Shown here piece after piece: positions 38,293 to 46,697 of a DNA stretch of 64,000 bases; position 1 is the stretch's first letter; each line of letters begins with the position of its first letter. The DNA lies in assembly GCF_000513995.1 (NCBI RefSeq), contig NZ_AZVB01000003.1:124001-188000 (forward strand), given 5' to 3'. The DNA is from Pseudoxanthomonas sp. J35 (GTDB taxonomy: Bacteria > Pseudomonadota > Gammaproteobacteria > Xanthomonadales > Xanthomonadaceae). Position numbers and translations under genes: made by a program. Below the pieces are notes generated by a model. That model did not search any database and was not told the DNA's origin. It worked only from the letters and a program-made list of their open reading frames with translations.

Positions 38293-39219
38293 TCAGTAGC
38301 GCGGCACGCTGCCGTCGACTTCCTGCGCCCAGCGGTCGATGCCGCCTTCGACGTTCAGCACGTTGCTGAAGCCCTTGCGGCGGAACTCTTCCGCCGCCTG
38401 GCCGCTGCGGCCGCCGCGGTGGCAGAGGAAGGCGATGCGCGTGTCCTTCGGCAGCGACTCCAGGTCCAGGCGGCCGCTGCCGTCGAAGGTGCGGTGGGGC
38501 ACCGCGACGGAGGCGATGGCGCGCTCCTCCGGCGGCCGCACGTCGACCAGCACCAGCTCGCCGCTGCGCACCTGGCGGTCGGCCTCGGCCGGGGTGATGG
38601 CCTGCACCGGCTTGGGCGCATTCGGGTTGTCGATCGCCAGGCCCTGGCCGCGGAAATCGTCGACCCAGTCGATGGTGATGCCGTTGGCGCGGCGCGCGCT
38701 GGCCGGATCGAACTGGATGCGCAGGCCCTGGGTCTCCACGGCGATGGCGTTGTCGTTGCGCGGGGCGATCTGGAAGCGCGGCTGGAAGCGCGCGTCGATC
38801 GACAGCGCCAGCGCGGCGTTGCCGGTGTCGGCCAGGGCGCCGCGCAGCTTCTCGGCGGCCGCGGCGGTGACGGTGACCTGCGGCGGGGTGCGGTCCGGCT
38901 CGGGCACGCCCAGCAGCTGCGACAGCTCGCCGCTGGCGGCCATCTGCTCGATGATGTCGCTGCCGCCGATCAGCTCGCCGTCGACGTACAGCTGGGGGAT
39001 GGTCGGCCAGTTGCCGAACACCTTGATGCCCTCGCGGATCTCCGGGTCGGCCAGCACGTTGACGTGGGCGTACTCCACGCCCAGGTCCTCCAGCACGCCG
39101 CTGGCCTTGGCCGAGAAGCCGCACTGCGGCATGCCCGGCTGGCCCTTCATGAACAGCACGACGCGGTTGGCCTGGAGCAGCGATTCGATGCGCGAACGCA
39201 GGGCGGGATCGAGGGACAT
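38293..39219 (-). CDS. Grx4 monothiol glutaredoxin fused to an IscA-like and a rhodanese domain
   Basis: A 308-residue three-part protein. Residues 1-105 are a monothiol glutaredoxin with the CGFS active site (GMPQCGFSAKA) and the glutathione-binding WPTIPQLYVDGELIGGSDI. Residues 113-200 align with A-type Fe-S carriers (ITIDWVDDFRGQGLAIDNPNAP), but all three cluster Cys are missing. Residues 205-308 are a rhodanese domain with the catalytic loop CHRGGRSG. Grx4 proteins bind and transfer [2Fe-2S] clusters. Fusion to rhodanese occurs in Xanthomonadaceae and links cluster transfer with sulfur transfer. Confidence 0.9.
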   Translation of the reverse strand: MSLDPALRSRIESLLQANRVVLFMKGQPGMPQCGFSAKASGVLEDLGVEYAHVNVLADPEIREGIKVFGNWPTIPQLYVDGELIGGSDIIEQMAASGELSQLLGVPEPDRTPPQVTVTAAAAEKLRGALADTGNAALALSIDARFQPRFQIAPRNDNAIAVETQGLRIQFDPASARRANGITIDWVDDFRGQGLAIDNPNAPKPVQAITPAEADRQVRSGELVLVDVRPPEERAIASVAVPHRTFDGSGRLDLESLPKDTRIAFLCHRGGRSGQAAEEFRRKGFSNVLNVEGGIDRWAQEVDGSVPRY

Positions 39220-39293
39220 GGGGGAACTCGCAAACGGAAAGGGAACCGGGCGGGCCCGGGCCGGCCATTCTACCCCCGTGGCATGATGCGCCG

Positions 39294-40073
39294 ATGAGCG
39301 CCTCGGCAACGCTGCATCGCATTCCGCGCCGCCCGGGTGCCTGGTGGGCCTGGCTGCTGCTGTCGCAGCTGGCGGTGGCGCTGCTGTGGTGGCGGCTGGG
39401 CTGGGCCTGGGGCCTGCCGGCGCTGGCCCTGTCGCACCTGGCCTTCCTGCTGCCGGTGTTCCTGCCGCGTTCGGCGCTGTACCTGCCGGTGCTGTCGCGG
39501 CTGCCGGCCGCCGAGCGGTTGGTGTGGCTGACCATCGACGACGGCCCCTCCGACGACACCGCGGCGATCCTGGATGCGCTGGACCGGCACGCCGCGCGTG
39601 CGACCTTCTTCCTGGTCGGCGAGCGCGCGCGGGCGCGGCCGGCGCTGGTGGCCGAGATCCTCCGCCGCGGCCATGCCATCGGCAACCACACCCACACCCA
39701 TCCGTCGGCCCGATTCTGGGCGCTGGGGCCGCGGGCGATGGCCGCCGAGGTCGGCCAGGCGCAGCGGGCGCTGGCCGAGCTGGCGGGCGTGGCGCCGCGC
39801 TGGTTCCGGTCGGTGGCCGGACACAGCAACCCGTTCCTGGCCGCGCCCCTGCGCGAACACGGCCTGGCCCGGCTGGCCTGGACCGCGCGCGGCTACGACG
39901 CGGTCGATGGCGATCCGGTGCGGGTCCTGCAGCGGATCGGCCGCGACCTGCGGCCGGGCGCGATCGTGCTGCTGCACGAGGGCGCCGCCCACGGCCGCAG
40001 CGTGGAAATCGTCGAGGGCGCGCTGTGCCTGCTGGCCGAGCGCGGTTACGCCACGGTGGAACCGCCGCAATGA
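39294..40073 (+). CDS. Polysaccharide deacetylase family protein
   Basis: A 259-residue membrane-anchored NodB-type deacetylase. Two hydrophobic segments (residues about 16-60) precede the catalytic domain, which begins with WLTIDDGPSDDTAAIL and has the zinc His pair in GNHTHTHPSARFW, then RSVAGHSNPF and a terminal LLHEGAAHG. These enzymes remove N- or O-acetyl groups from cell-surface polysaccharide; the substrate is unknown. A CATGAT hexamer ends six bases before the ATG and there is no ribosome-binding site. The stop overlaps the next start (ATGA). Confidence 0.88.
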   Translation: MSASATLHRIPRRPGAWWAWLLLSQLAVALLWWRLGWAWGLPALALSHLAFLLPVFLPRSALYLPVLSRLPAAERLVWLTIDDGPSDDTAAILDALDRHAARATFFLVGERARARPALVAEILRRGHAIGNHTHTHPSARFWALGPRAMAAEVGQAQRALAELAGVAPRWFRSVAGHSNPFLAAPLREHGLARLAWTARGYDAVDGDPVRVLQRIGRDLRPGAIVLLHEGAAHGRSVEIVEGALCLLAERGYATVEPPQ

Positions 40074-40759
40074 ACACCGTGCCCGGGATCGATGGCCTGC
40101 GCGAGCCCCCGCCGATGGCGCCGCGACGGATCCTGCTCGCCGGCGCCACCGGCCTGGTCGGCCGCCACGTGCTCGACCTGCTGCTGGCCGACCCGCGCGT
40201 CGGCCAGGTGGTCGCGCCGGTGCGGCGGCCGCTGCCGGCGCATCCGGAACTGCTACAGCCGCAGGTGGACTACGACGCGCTCGACGCGGACGCGCCCTGG
40301 TGGGACGTCGATGCGGTGGTCTGCACGCTGGGCACGACCATGGCCCAGGCCAGATCGCGCGAGGCCTTTCAGCGCGTCGACCACGACTATCCGCTGCGCG
40401 TGGGTGAACTGGCGCGGCGCCATGGTGCGAAGGCTTACGCGCTGAACTCGGCGACCGGCGCCGATCCGGGCTCGATGTTGTTCTACAACCGGGTCAAGGG
40501 GGCGGTCGAGCGCGGCCTGGCGGCGCTGGGCTTCGAGTCGTTCACCTGCGTCCGCCCTGGCCTGATCGGCGGCAACCGCCAGGAGACGCGCCGCGGCGAA
40601 CGCGCCGCGCTGGCGGTGCTGCGCGTGGCAGGTCCGCTGCTGCCGCGCGCCTGGCGGATCAGCCCGGCAGCGCGGATCGCCGCAGCGCTGGTGGAGGCGG
40701 CGGTCGAGCCCGTGCCCGGCCGGCACGTCGTCGCCGCGGCGGAGCTGGCCGCGCCCTGA
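40070..40759 (+). CDS. NAD(P)-binding Rossmann protein, HTATIP2-like
   Basis: A 229-residue atypical SDR with the cofactor motif LLAGATGLVGRHVLDLLL near residue 22 and the YNRVKGAVERGL segment that carries the Tyr/Lys-like pair. Further landmarks are CTLGTTMAQARS and FTCVRPGLIGGNR. It belongs to the NAD(P)H-binding family that includes human HTATIP2; the bacterial function is unknown. The ATG overlaps the stop of the deacetylase gene, so the two are translationally coupled. Confidence 0.87.
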   Translation: MNTVPGIDGLREPPPMAPRRILLAGATGLVGRHVLDLLLADPRVGQVVAPVRRPLPAHPELLQPQVDYDALDADAPWWDVDAVVCTLGTTMAQARSREAFQRVDHDYPLRVGELARRHGAKAYALNSATGADPGSMLFYNRVKGAVERGLAALGFESFTCVRPGLIGGNRQETRRGERAALAVLRVAGPLLPRAWRISPAARIAAALVEAAVEPVPGRHVVAAAELAAP

Positions 40760-40874
40760 GCCACTGCGGCATCGGAGCTGGCCTGCGCTGATCCGCCGCA
40801 ACGTCGGTGCGCCTGATCCGCTGCGCAAGCGGAATGGTCGACCGGGTCCGCTCCCCAGCGACAGCGCCGCTGCC

Positions 40875-41081
40875 TTACGGCTGCCCGGGTGGTGCCTGCG
40901 ACGCCGCCAGCAGGCGCTGGCGCTTCTGCTCGCGCCGCTGCCGCTGGCGATGGCGGTAGAGCACGGCGCCGCCGATGAACAGCCACAGGCCCAGCACGAT
41001 GCGCAGCGGGTCGAGGCTGGCCATCACCAGCAGGCCGGACAGCTGGGCGATGACGGCGAGGTTGAGGACGAGGTCTCGCAT
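40875..41081 (-). CDS. Small membrane protein
   Basis: A 68-residue protein with two hydrophobic stretches (residues about 3-20 and 28-42) and a very basic, Gln/Arg-rich tail. No family is recognised. The ATG at 41081 is preferred because it starts at the first hydrophobic segment and AGGGA lies about 10 bases upstream; a start at 41102 would add seven residues. Confidence 0.55.
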   Translation of the reverse strand: MRDLVLNLAVIAQLSGLLVMASLDPLRIVLGLWLFIGGAVLYRHRQRQRREQKRQRLLAASQAPPGQP

Positions 41082-41180
41082 CGGGGCGCTTCCCTGCAGC
41101 ATGGATAGAGGACGCCAGTCTCCCGCGCGCCCCGCGCCTCCGCCATCAGGAAAGTCCGATATCGCCGTCGGAATGCACCG

Positions 41181-41888
41181 CTAGTCGCGCGTGGCCACGA
41201 TCAGCCAGTTGTTGAACGGCGTGTTGCCGGACAGCGGCGCGAAGCTGCTGCGCAGGCCGGCCGCCTCGAAGCGCGCGCGCAGCGCGTCGGCGTCCGGATA
41301 GTGGCGCGGGGCGGCGTTCATCCAGCCCAGCAGGCGCGCCAGGTGGTCGGTGGTGCGGGTGATGCGTGCGCGCCGGCTGCCGTCGTCCAGGCCGGTGCGG
41401 ATCACCAGCTTCGCGCCCGGCTCCAGCATGCCGGCCATCGCGTCCACCACGGCCAGCTGCCGCTCGGGATCGAAGAACTGCAGCACGTCGAGCATGGCAA
41501 CGCTGCCGCGGTGCGGCGGCAGCTGGCGCGACAGGTCCAGGGTCTCGAAGCCGGCATCGGCCAGTCCGCTGCGCGCGGCGGCGCGGCGGGCGGCGGCGAT
41601 CTTGCCCGCGTCGTTGTCGACGCCGAAATAGCGCAGGCGGTTGCCGTCGGCGTGCAGCGCATGGGCCAGCAGGCCCAGCCCGCAGCCCAGGTCGAGCAGC
41701 GGCGCGGTGGTGCCGCGCAGCGCGGCGCACACGCCCGGATACAGCGGGTCGCTGCCGAGCTTCGCCTTGGCGTAGTAGTAGTGGTAGCGGCTGCCGAGCA
41801 GGGTACCGGGCAGGAACGCCTCGGCGATGTACCGGGCGTGCCTGCGCGGCAACGGCCGCGGCGTGGCGTCGGCGGCGGGTGCAGCCAT
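41181..41888 (-). CDS. Class I SAM-dependent methyltransferase
   Basis: The 235-residue protein has the SAM-binding motif LLDLGCGLGLLAHAL near residue 68, the acidic residue after strand 2 (FGVDNDAGK) and MLDVLQFFDP as motif post-III. The N-terminal RYHYYYAKAKLGSDPLYPGV is typical of methyltransferases found beside lipid or polyketide-like gene sets, but no substrate can be named. Its start overlaps the SGNH hydrolase stop, and both follow alaA on the minus strand. Confidence 0.85.
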   Translation of the reverse strand: MAAPAADATPRPLPRRHARYIAEAFLPGTLLGSRYHYYYAKAKLGSDPLYPGVCAALRGTTAPLLDLGCGLGLLAHALHADGNRLRYFGVDNDAGKIAAARRAAARSGLADAGFETLDLSRQLPPHRGSVAMLDVLQFFDPERQLAVVDAMAGMLEPGAKLVIRTGLDDGSRRARITRTTDHLARLLGWMNAAPRHYPDADALRARFEAAGLRSSFAPLSGNTPFNNWLIVATRD

Positions 41889-42541
41889 CAGCGCAGCACC
41901 TCGCGCGCGGCGGGCAGGGCCAGCGCCGCCCACAGCGCGTACATCGCCGCGGACGGATGCAGGCCGTCGTCGGCGAGCATCTCCACTTCGCCGCCGCGCT
42001 CGCGGCTCACCGGGGCGATGTCGATCCAGCGCGCACCGGCGCGCGCGGCCTCCTCCCGGCATAGCGCGTTGAAGCCGTCGATCTGCGCGGCGACCAGCGC
42101 CGCATCGCGCTGCTGCGCGAACGCGAACGGAGTGACGCCCCAGTCCGGGATCGCCAGCACCAGCACCCGCCGCGGGTCGCCGCCGGCGAAACCGGCCGCG
42201 CGCCGCAGCAGCGCGGCGAACTGGCTGCGGAATTCGTCCAGCGGGCGGCCGCGGTACTGGTTGTTCACCCCGGCCAGCAGGCTTACCAGCGCGTGATCGC
42301 CGGCGACCGGCGCCTGCGCGTGCGCGGCGTCGATGCCGGCGTCCAGCTCATCGGTGGTCCAGCCGGTCGTGGCGATGATCCGCGGCTCGCCGATGGCGAA
42401 GCCCTCGGCGCGCAGCGCCGCGGCCAGCTGCACCGGCCAGCGGCCTTCGGGCGCGACGCCCTCGCCGATCGTGTAGGAATCGCCCAGCGCCAGGAACGCG
42501 GGCAGGGGAGCGTCGGTCGGGACCTCGGCGGCTGCCGTCAT
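41888..42541 (-). CDS. SGNH/GDSL family hydrolase
   Basis: A 217-residue esterase-like protein. Block I is FLALGDSYTIGEGV (nucleophile Ser), block III is SLLAGVNNQYRG and block V is DGLHPSAAMYA (Asp and His). There is no signal peptide, so it is cytoplasmic. It begins directly next to the alaA stop and overlaps the methyltransferase gene. The substrate is likely a small ester or thioester, but this is open. Confidence 0.88.
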   Translation of the reverse strand: MTAAAEVPTDAPLPAFLALGDSYTIGEGVAPEGRWPVQLAAALRAEGFAIGEPRIIATTGWTTDELDAGIDAAHAQAPVAGDHALVSLLAGVNNQYRGRPLDEFRSQFAALLRRAAGFAGGDPRRVLVLAIPDWGVTPFAFAQQRDAALVAAQIDGFNALCREEAARAGARWIDIAPVSRERGGEVEMLADDGLHPSAAMYALWAALALPAAREVLR

Positions 42542-43819
42542 TCAGGCCGCCGCGTTGCGCGAGCGTGCTTTCAGCGGCACCACCTTGGTCGCCGCCTCGG
42601 CGCGGCGGCCGAGCGCGCGGTCGATGCGCGCGAACACCTCGCGCATCAGCCCGGCCTCGGGCAGCAGGGTGACGCGGAAGTGGTCGCGGTAGGGCACGTT
42701 GAAGCTGGAGCCGGGCACGATCAGCACGTCCTCGGTTTCCAGCAGCTCCAGGGCGAAGGCGTGGTCGTCGAAGCCGCGCGCGGCCGGGCCGACCACGCCG
42801 GGGAACGCGTAGAGCGCGCCCTTCGGTTCGACCAGGCGCAGGTGTTCGCTGGCGGCGCACGCTTCCACCACTGCACGGCGGGTTTCGTACAGGCGCCCGC
42901 CCGGCGCGCACAGCCCGCTGATCGTGTCCGGACCGTTGACCGCCGCCTCGATCGCGTACTGGCCGGCGACGTTGGCGCACAGGCGCAGGCCCGACAGCAG
43001 GTCCAGCGCGTTGCGGTAATCGGCCGTGCGCGCCGCCGAGCCGGTGAGGATCGCCCAGCCCACGCGCCAGCCGCAGGCGCGGTGCACCTTGCTCAGGCCG
43101 GAGAAGGTGATGCACGGGTGGTCGCCGGCGATCGGCGCCAGCGGCACGAACTGCGCGCCGTCGTACAGCACCTGGTCGTAGATCTCGTCGACGAGCAGCA
43201 GCAGGTCGTGGCGCTGCGCGATCGCCACCAGGCGTTCGAGCAGTTCCTTCGGGTAGACCGCGCCGGTCGGGTTGTTCGGGTTGATCAGCACGATCGCGCG
43301 GGTGCGCGAGGACACCAGCGTCTCGACCTGCACCGGATCGGGCATGAAGCCGTTCTCCGGGGCGCAGTGGTAGTACACCGGGCGACCGTCGTTGAGGATG
43401 GTCGCGGCCGACCACAGCGGGTAGTCCGGCGAGGGCACCAGCACCTCGTCGCCCGGGTTGAGCAGGGCGCGCAGGGTCATGTCGATCAGCTCGGACACGC
43501 CGTTGCCGACGAACACCCGGTCGGTGTCCACGTGCGGCGCGCCGCGCCGGCGGTAGGCCGCGGCCAGCGCCTCGCGCGCGGCCGGCAGGCCGAGCTGGTG
43601 GGTGTAGGGATCGGTATGGTCGATGTCGTCGACGATCGCGCGCTGCAGGTGCGCCGGCGCGCGGAACCCGAATGCGCCCGGGTTGCCGATGTTGAGCTTG
43701 ATCAGGGTGCGCCCTTCCGCCTCGAGCGCGTGGGCTCGCCGGTTCAGTTCTCCGCGGATCTCGTAGCGGACTTCTGACAGGCGCTCGCGGACGCGGAGCG
43801 TTTTCTCGGTGGCAGGCAT
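42542..43819 (-). CDS. alaA: Pyridoxal-phosphate aminotransferase, alanine transaminase type
   Basis: A 425-residue fold-type I aminotransferase closely resembling E. coli AlaA. The PLP-binding Lys is in FSGLSKVHRACGWRVGW; the substrate Arg is near FRVTLLPEAGL. Other landmarks are IKLNIGNPGAFGF, LINPNNPTGAVYPKE and LVDEIYDQVLY. It interconverts pyruvate plus glutamate and alanine plus 2-oxoglutarate. It heads a three-gene minus-strand operon. A 292-base gap with two dyads lies upstream. Confidence 0.93.
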   Translation of the reverse strand: MPATEKTLRVRERLSEVRYEIRGELNRRAHALEAEGRTLIKLNIGNPGAFGFRAPAHLQRAIVDDIDHTDPYTHQLGLPAAREALAAAYRRRGAPHVDTDRVFVGNGVSELIDMTLRALLNPGDEVLVPSPDYPLWSAATILNDGRPVYYHCAPENGFMPDPVQVETLVSSRTRAIVLINPNNPTGAVYPKELLERLVAIAQRHDLLLLVDEIYDQVLYDGAQFVPLAPIAGDHPCITFSGLSKVHRACGWRVGWAILTGSAARTADYRNALDLLSGLRLCANVAGQYAIEAAVNGPDTISGLCAPGGRLYETRRAVVEACAASEHLRLVEPKGALYAFPGVVGPAARGFDDHAFALELLETEDVLIVPGSSFNVPYRDHFRVTLLPEAGLMREVFARIDRALGRRAEAATKVVPLKARSRNAAA

Positions 43820-43912
43820 GACGGCGGGGCGGCACGGACAGGGAATCGCGATGGTATCGGAAAAAGCGCGCGCAAGTGCCCGGATTCCCGATGTTTTGCG
43901 CGACGTTCGGCG

Positions 43913-43942
43913 CCGGTACGGTTTCGGCTGGAACCGTACCGG
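43913..43942. repeat. Long hairpin in the alaA-rsgA gap
   Basis: CCGGTACGGTT (43913-43923) pairs with AACCGTACCGG (43932-43942), an 11-bp perfect stem. It lies between divergent promoters; function unknown. Confidence 0.5.
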
Positions 43943-43967
43943 GGCGGGCTAGCCTGGACGGTCGGCG

Positions 43968-43979
43968 GGAAACGTTTCC
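43968..43979. promoter_or_regulatory. LacI-family-like operator palindrome
   Basis: GGAAACGTTTCC is a perfect 12-base palindrome with the central CG and AA/TT pattern of LacI/GalR-family operators (compare AAACGTTT in PurR and CcpA sites). It lies about 130 bases upstream of rsgA and 150 bases upstream of alaA. No LacI-type gene is in the window. Confidence 0.4.
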
Positions 43980-44111
43980 GGCGCGCCGGCAGGGCCGGGA
44001 CCCGTGACGGGGTCCGCGCTCGTGCCGTCTCCGTGGTGGCGGGCCGGTCCGTGGCGGTCCGGCGACAAGCGTCCCGGCAGGCGGGGCGGGCAGCGCTCTA
44101 CAATGCCGCCC

Positions 44112-45230
44112 ATGGATCATGCCGCCCCCGACTTCGCCTCCCTGCGCCAGATCGGCTGGCCCTGGGCCGGCGCCGCCGAGGATCCGGCCTGGCAGGCCCT
44201 GGCCGGGGCCCATCCCGGCGCGCGCCCGGCGCGGGTGATCGAACAGCACCGCACCGGCTACGTGCTCGCCGACGGTCCGCAGGGCGGCTTCCGCGCCGAA
44301 TCGCCGCCGGAATGGCAGCGCCGCCCGGTGTTCACCGCCGACGGCGTGCCGCTGCACGAGCGCGCCGCGGTCGGCGACTGGGTGCTGCAGGATGGACGCC
44401 GCATCCTTGCCCTGCTGCCGCGGCTGACCGCGATCAAGCGTGCCGCCGCCGGCGAGCACTACCAGCAGCAGGTGATCGCGGCCAACGTCGATACCGCCTT
44501 CGTGGTCTGCGGCCTGGACGCGGATTTCAACCCGCGCCGCATCGAACGCTACCTGCTGCTCGTGGGCGGCGGCGGCGTGCAGCCGGTGGTGGTGCTGACC
44601 AAGGCCGACCGCGAGGGCGCGGACGTGGACGCCGCGCTGGCCGCGCTGGCCGACGTGCGCGCCCAGGGCGTGCCGGTGCTGGCGCTCAATGCGCGCGACC
44701 CGTTCACCGCCGAGGCGCTGTCGCCGTGGCTGGGCCCGGGCCGCACCGCGGTGCTGGTCGGTTCCTCCGGCGCCGGCAAGTCGACCGTCACCAACACCCT
44801 GCTCGGCGAGGAGCGGATGAAGACCGGCGCGGTGCGCGAGCACGACTCGCGCGGCCGCCACACCACCACGCATCGCGCGCTGATCGCGCTGCCTTCCGGC
44901 GCCTGCCTGATCGACACGCCGGGCATGCGCGAGCTCAAGCCCACCGGCGAGGAAGAACTGGCCGACGGCGGTTTCGCCGACATCGAGGCACTGGCCGCGC
45001 AGTGCCGCTTCAGCGACTGTGCGCACCGCGCCGAGCCCGGCTGCGCGATCCGCGCGGCGATCGCGGCCGGCACCCTCGATGCGGCGCGCGTGGCCAATTA
45101 CCTGAAGCTGCGCGACGAGGTCGCCGGCGCCGCCGACCGTCTGGCCACGCGGCTGGCGCAGAAGGCCGACGCGCGCGTGCAGAACAAGGCCCTGCGCAAG
45201 CGCCTTGACCAGAAATACCCGCGCCGCTGA
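44112..45230 (+). CDS. rsgA: Ribosome small subunit-dependent GTPase RsgA
   Basis: A 372-residue circularly permuted GTPase that checks 30S subunit maturation. It has an N-terminal OB-fold (HRTGYVLADGP...VGDWVLQDG), G4 VLTKAD before G1 GSSGAGKSTVTN, G3 DTPGMRELK, and a C-terminal zinc-binding part (CRFSDCAHRAEPGC). The ATG at 44112 follows TACAAT (44099-44104) by only seven bases, so the mRNA is probably leaderless; an ATG at 44103 overlaps that box and is unlikely. Confidence 0.95.
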   Translation: MDHAAPDFASLRQIGWPWAGAAEDPAWQALAGAHPGARPARVIEQHRTGYVLADGPQGGFRAESPPEWQRRPVFTADGVPLHERAAVGDWVLQDGRRILALLPRLTAIKRAAAGEHYQQQVIAANVDTAFVVCGLDADFNPRRIERYLLLVGGGGVQPVVVLTKADREGADVDAALAALADVRAQGVPVLALNARDPFTAEALSPWLGPGRTAVLVGSSGAGKSTVTNTLLGEERMKTGAVREHDSRGRHTTTHRALIALPSGACLIDTPGMRELKPTGEEELADGGFADIEALAAQCRFSDCAHRAEPGCAIRAAIAAGTLDAARVANYLKLRDEVAGAADRLATRLAQKADARVQNKALRKRLDQKYPRR

Positions 45231-45306
45231 GTCGCGGCCGGCCGGCGTTGCCGCCTGGCGGCGGCACCCGGTCTAAACTCGCCGCATCGCCCCCGCCGGA
45301 CGCCGC

Positions 45307-46599
45307 ATGCCACGTCCCGACGTCATCGCCCGCCATGCCGAGCTGGACGCCCGCCTGGTCCGCGCGGTGCGCGGGATCCGCCTGCTCGGCCTGGCCAGCT
45401 GGCCGGCGGCGGTGCAGGCCGGCTTCCTCGACGCCTGGCGCCAGGGCAATGCACGGCTGCCGGATGTGGTCTATCCCCGGCTGGATTTCGCCGACGAGCG
45501 CGCCGAGCTGCAGGCGATCGCCGTGGCCGCCGATCCGGACGAACCGCTGGGCCAGTACCTGCGCGAATCGGCCGCCAGCTGGGAAAGCGCCGCGCGCCTG
45601 CTCGAATCGCTGGGCACGCCGCAGGCCTGCACCGAATCGATGGCGCTGTTCGGCCGCCCCGACCAGGCGCTGCCGGGCGAAGGCCCGACCACCCGCGAGG
45701 CCGCCGGCCACTTCATCCAGATCGCCGGCGAACTGGACCACGAACTGCTCGCGCCGGAGGAACAGGTGCCGGTCTCGGCCACGGCGCTGGCGCTGCAGCT
45801 GCAGGGCGACCTCGACGAGTTCTTCGGCAGCCGCGTGATCACCGTGGAGCTGGATCCGGAGCTCATCGCCAAGGCCGCCGCCGGCGCGACCCGCATCCGC
45901 CTGCGCGCCGGCGCCGCCTTCAGCGACTACGACCGCCGCCAGCTGTTCCACCACGAGGCGCTGGTGCATTCGCTGACCGCGCTCAACGGCCGCACCCAGG
46001 GCCGGCTGCCGAGCCTGGCGCTGGCTTCGCCACGGGTCACCGCCACCCAGGAAGGCCTGGCGACATTCGCCGAGCAGATCACCGGCAGCATCGACATCGA
46101 GCGGATGAAGCGGATCAGCCTGCGCATCGAGGCCATCGCACTCGCGCTTGAAGGTGCCGACTTCCTGCAGGTGTTCCGCTACTTCCTCGCCGCCGGACAG
46201 AACGAGGCGGAAAGCTTCGCCTCGGCGCAACGCGTGTTCCGCGGCGTGCCGCTCACCGGAGGCTGCGCCTTCACCAAGGACACCGTCTACCTGCGCGGCC
46301 TGATCGGCGTGCACACGTTCTTCCGCCGCGCGCTGCAGCGCGACCGCCTGCGCCTGTGCCGCTGGCTGTTCGCCGGCAAGATGACCCTGGCCGACGTGGT
46401 CCGCTTCGAACCGCTGTTCGCCGACGGCACGCTGTCGCCGCCGCGCTGGCTGCCGCCATGGTTGGAACGGGCCAGCGGCCTGGCCGGGATGCTCGCCTTC
46501 TCGCTGTTCGCCAACCGCATCCGCATGGACCGGATCGACGAGGGCCTGCTCGGGCGCCGGCCGCCACGCATGGACGACGCCGGCGCGAAGCAGAGTTAG
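45307..46599 (+). CDS. DUF1704 (QEGLA motif) metallopeptidase-like protein
   Basis: A 430-residue cytoplasmic protein of the flavohemoglobin expression-modulating QEGLA family. It has an HExxxH motif (HHEALVH at residues 215-221) and, about 40 residues on, TQEGLATFAEQ with the likely third ligand. The eukaryotic tubulin carboxypeptidase MATCAP carries the same DUF1704 domain and motif, so peptidase activity is plausible, but the bacterial substrate is unknown. It stands alone between rsgA and the LuxR-type regulator. Confidence 0.85.
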   Translation: MPRPDVIARHAELDARLVRAVRGIRLLGLASWPAAVQAGFLDAWRQGNARLPDVVYPRLDFADERAELQAIAVAADPDEPLGQYLRESAASWESAARLLESLGTPQACTESMALFGRPDQALPGEGPTTREAAGHFIQIAGELDHELLAPEEQVPVSATALALQLQGDLDEFFGSRVITVELDPELIAKAAAGATRIRLRAGAAFSDYDRRQLFHHEALVHSLTALNGRTQGRLPSLALASPRVTATQEGLATFAEQITGSIDIERMKRISLRIEAIALALEGADFLQVFRYFLAAGQNEAESFASAQRVFRGVPLTGGCAFTKDTVYLRGLIGVHTFFRRALQRDRLRLCRWLFAGKMTLADVVRFEPLFADGTLSPPRWLPPWLERASGLAGMLAFSLFANRIRMDRIDEGLLGRRPPRMDDAGAKQS

Positions 46600-46650
46600 G
46601 CCGGCGCTGGTCGCGCAGCGGCCCATCCGGGCACACCGCCTGATGCTTTC

Positions 46651-46657
46651 GTACTAG
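46651..46657. promoter_or_regulatory. Candidate regulator half-site upstream of the LuxR-type gene
   Basis: TTTCGTACTAGG overlaps this position about 40 bases before the start codon. The core GTACTAG recurs on the opposite strand at 50046-50052 ahead of dctA (TTGGTACTAGC). Confidence 0.25.
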
Positions 46658-46697
46658 GTCGGCACGGGAGCAGGTGACCCGTGCCAAACTTCGGCCC

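Noticed and set aside
38001-38369. Small plus-strand frame over the repeat cluster
   Set aside because: It is built from palindromic REP sequence and the antisense of the Grx4-rhodanese gene, with no ribosome-binding site.
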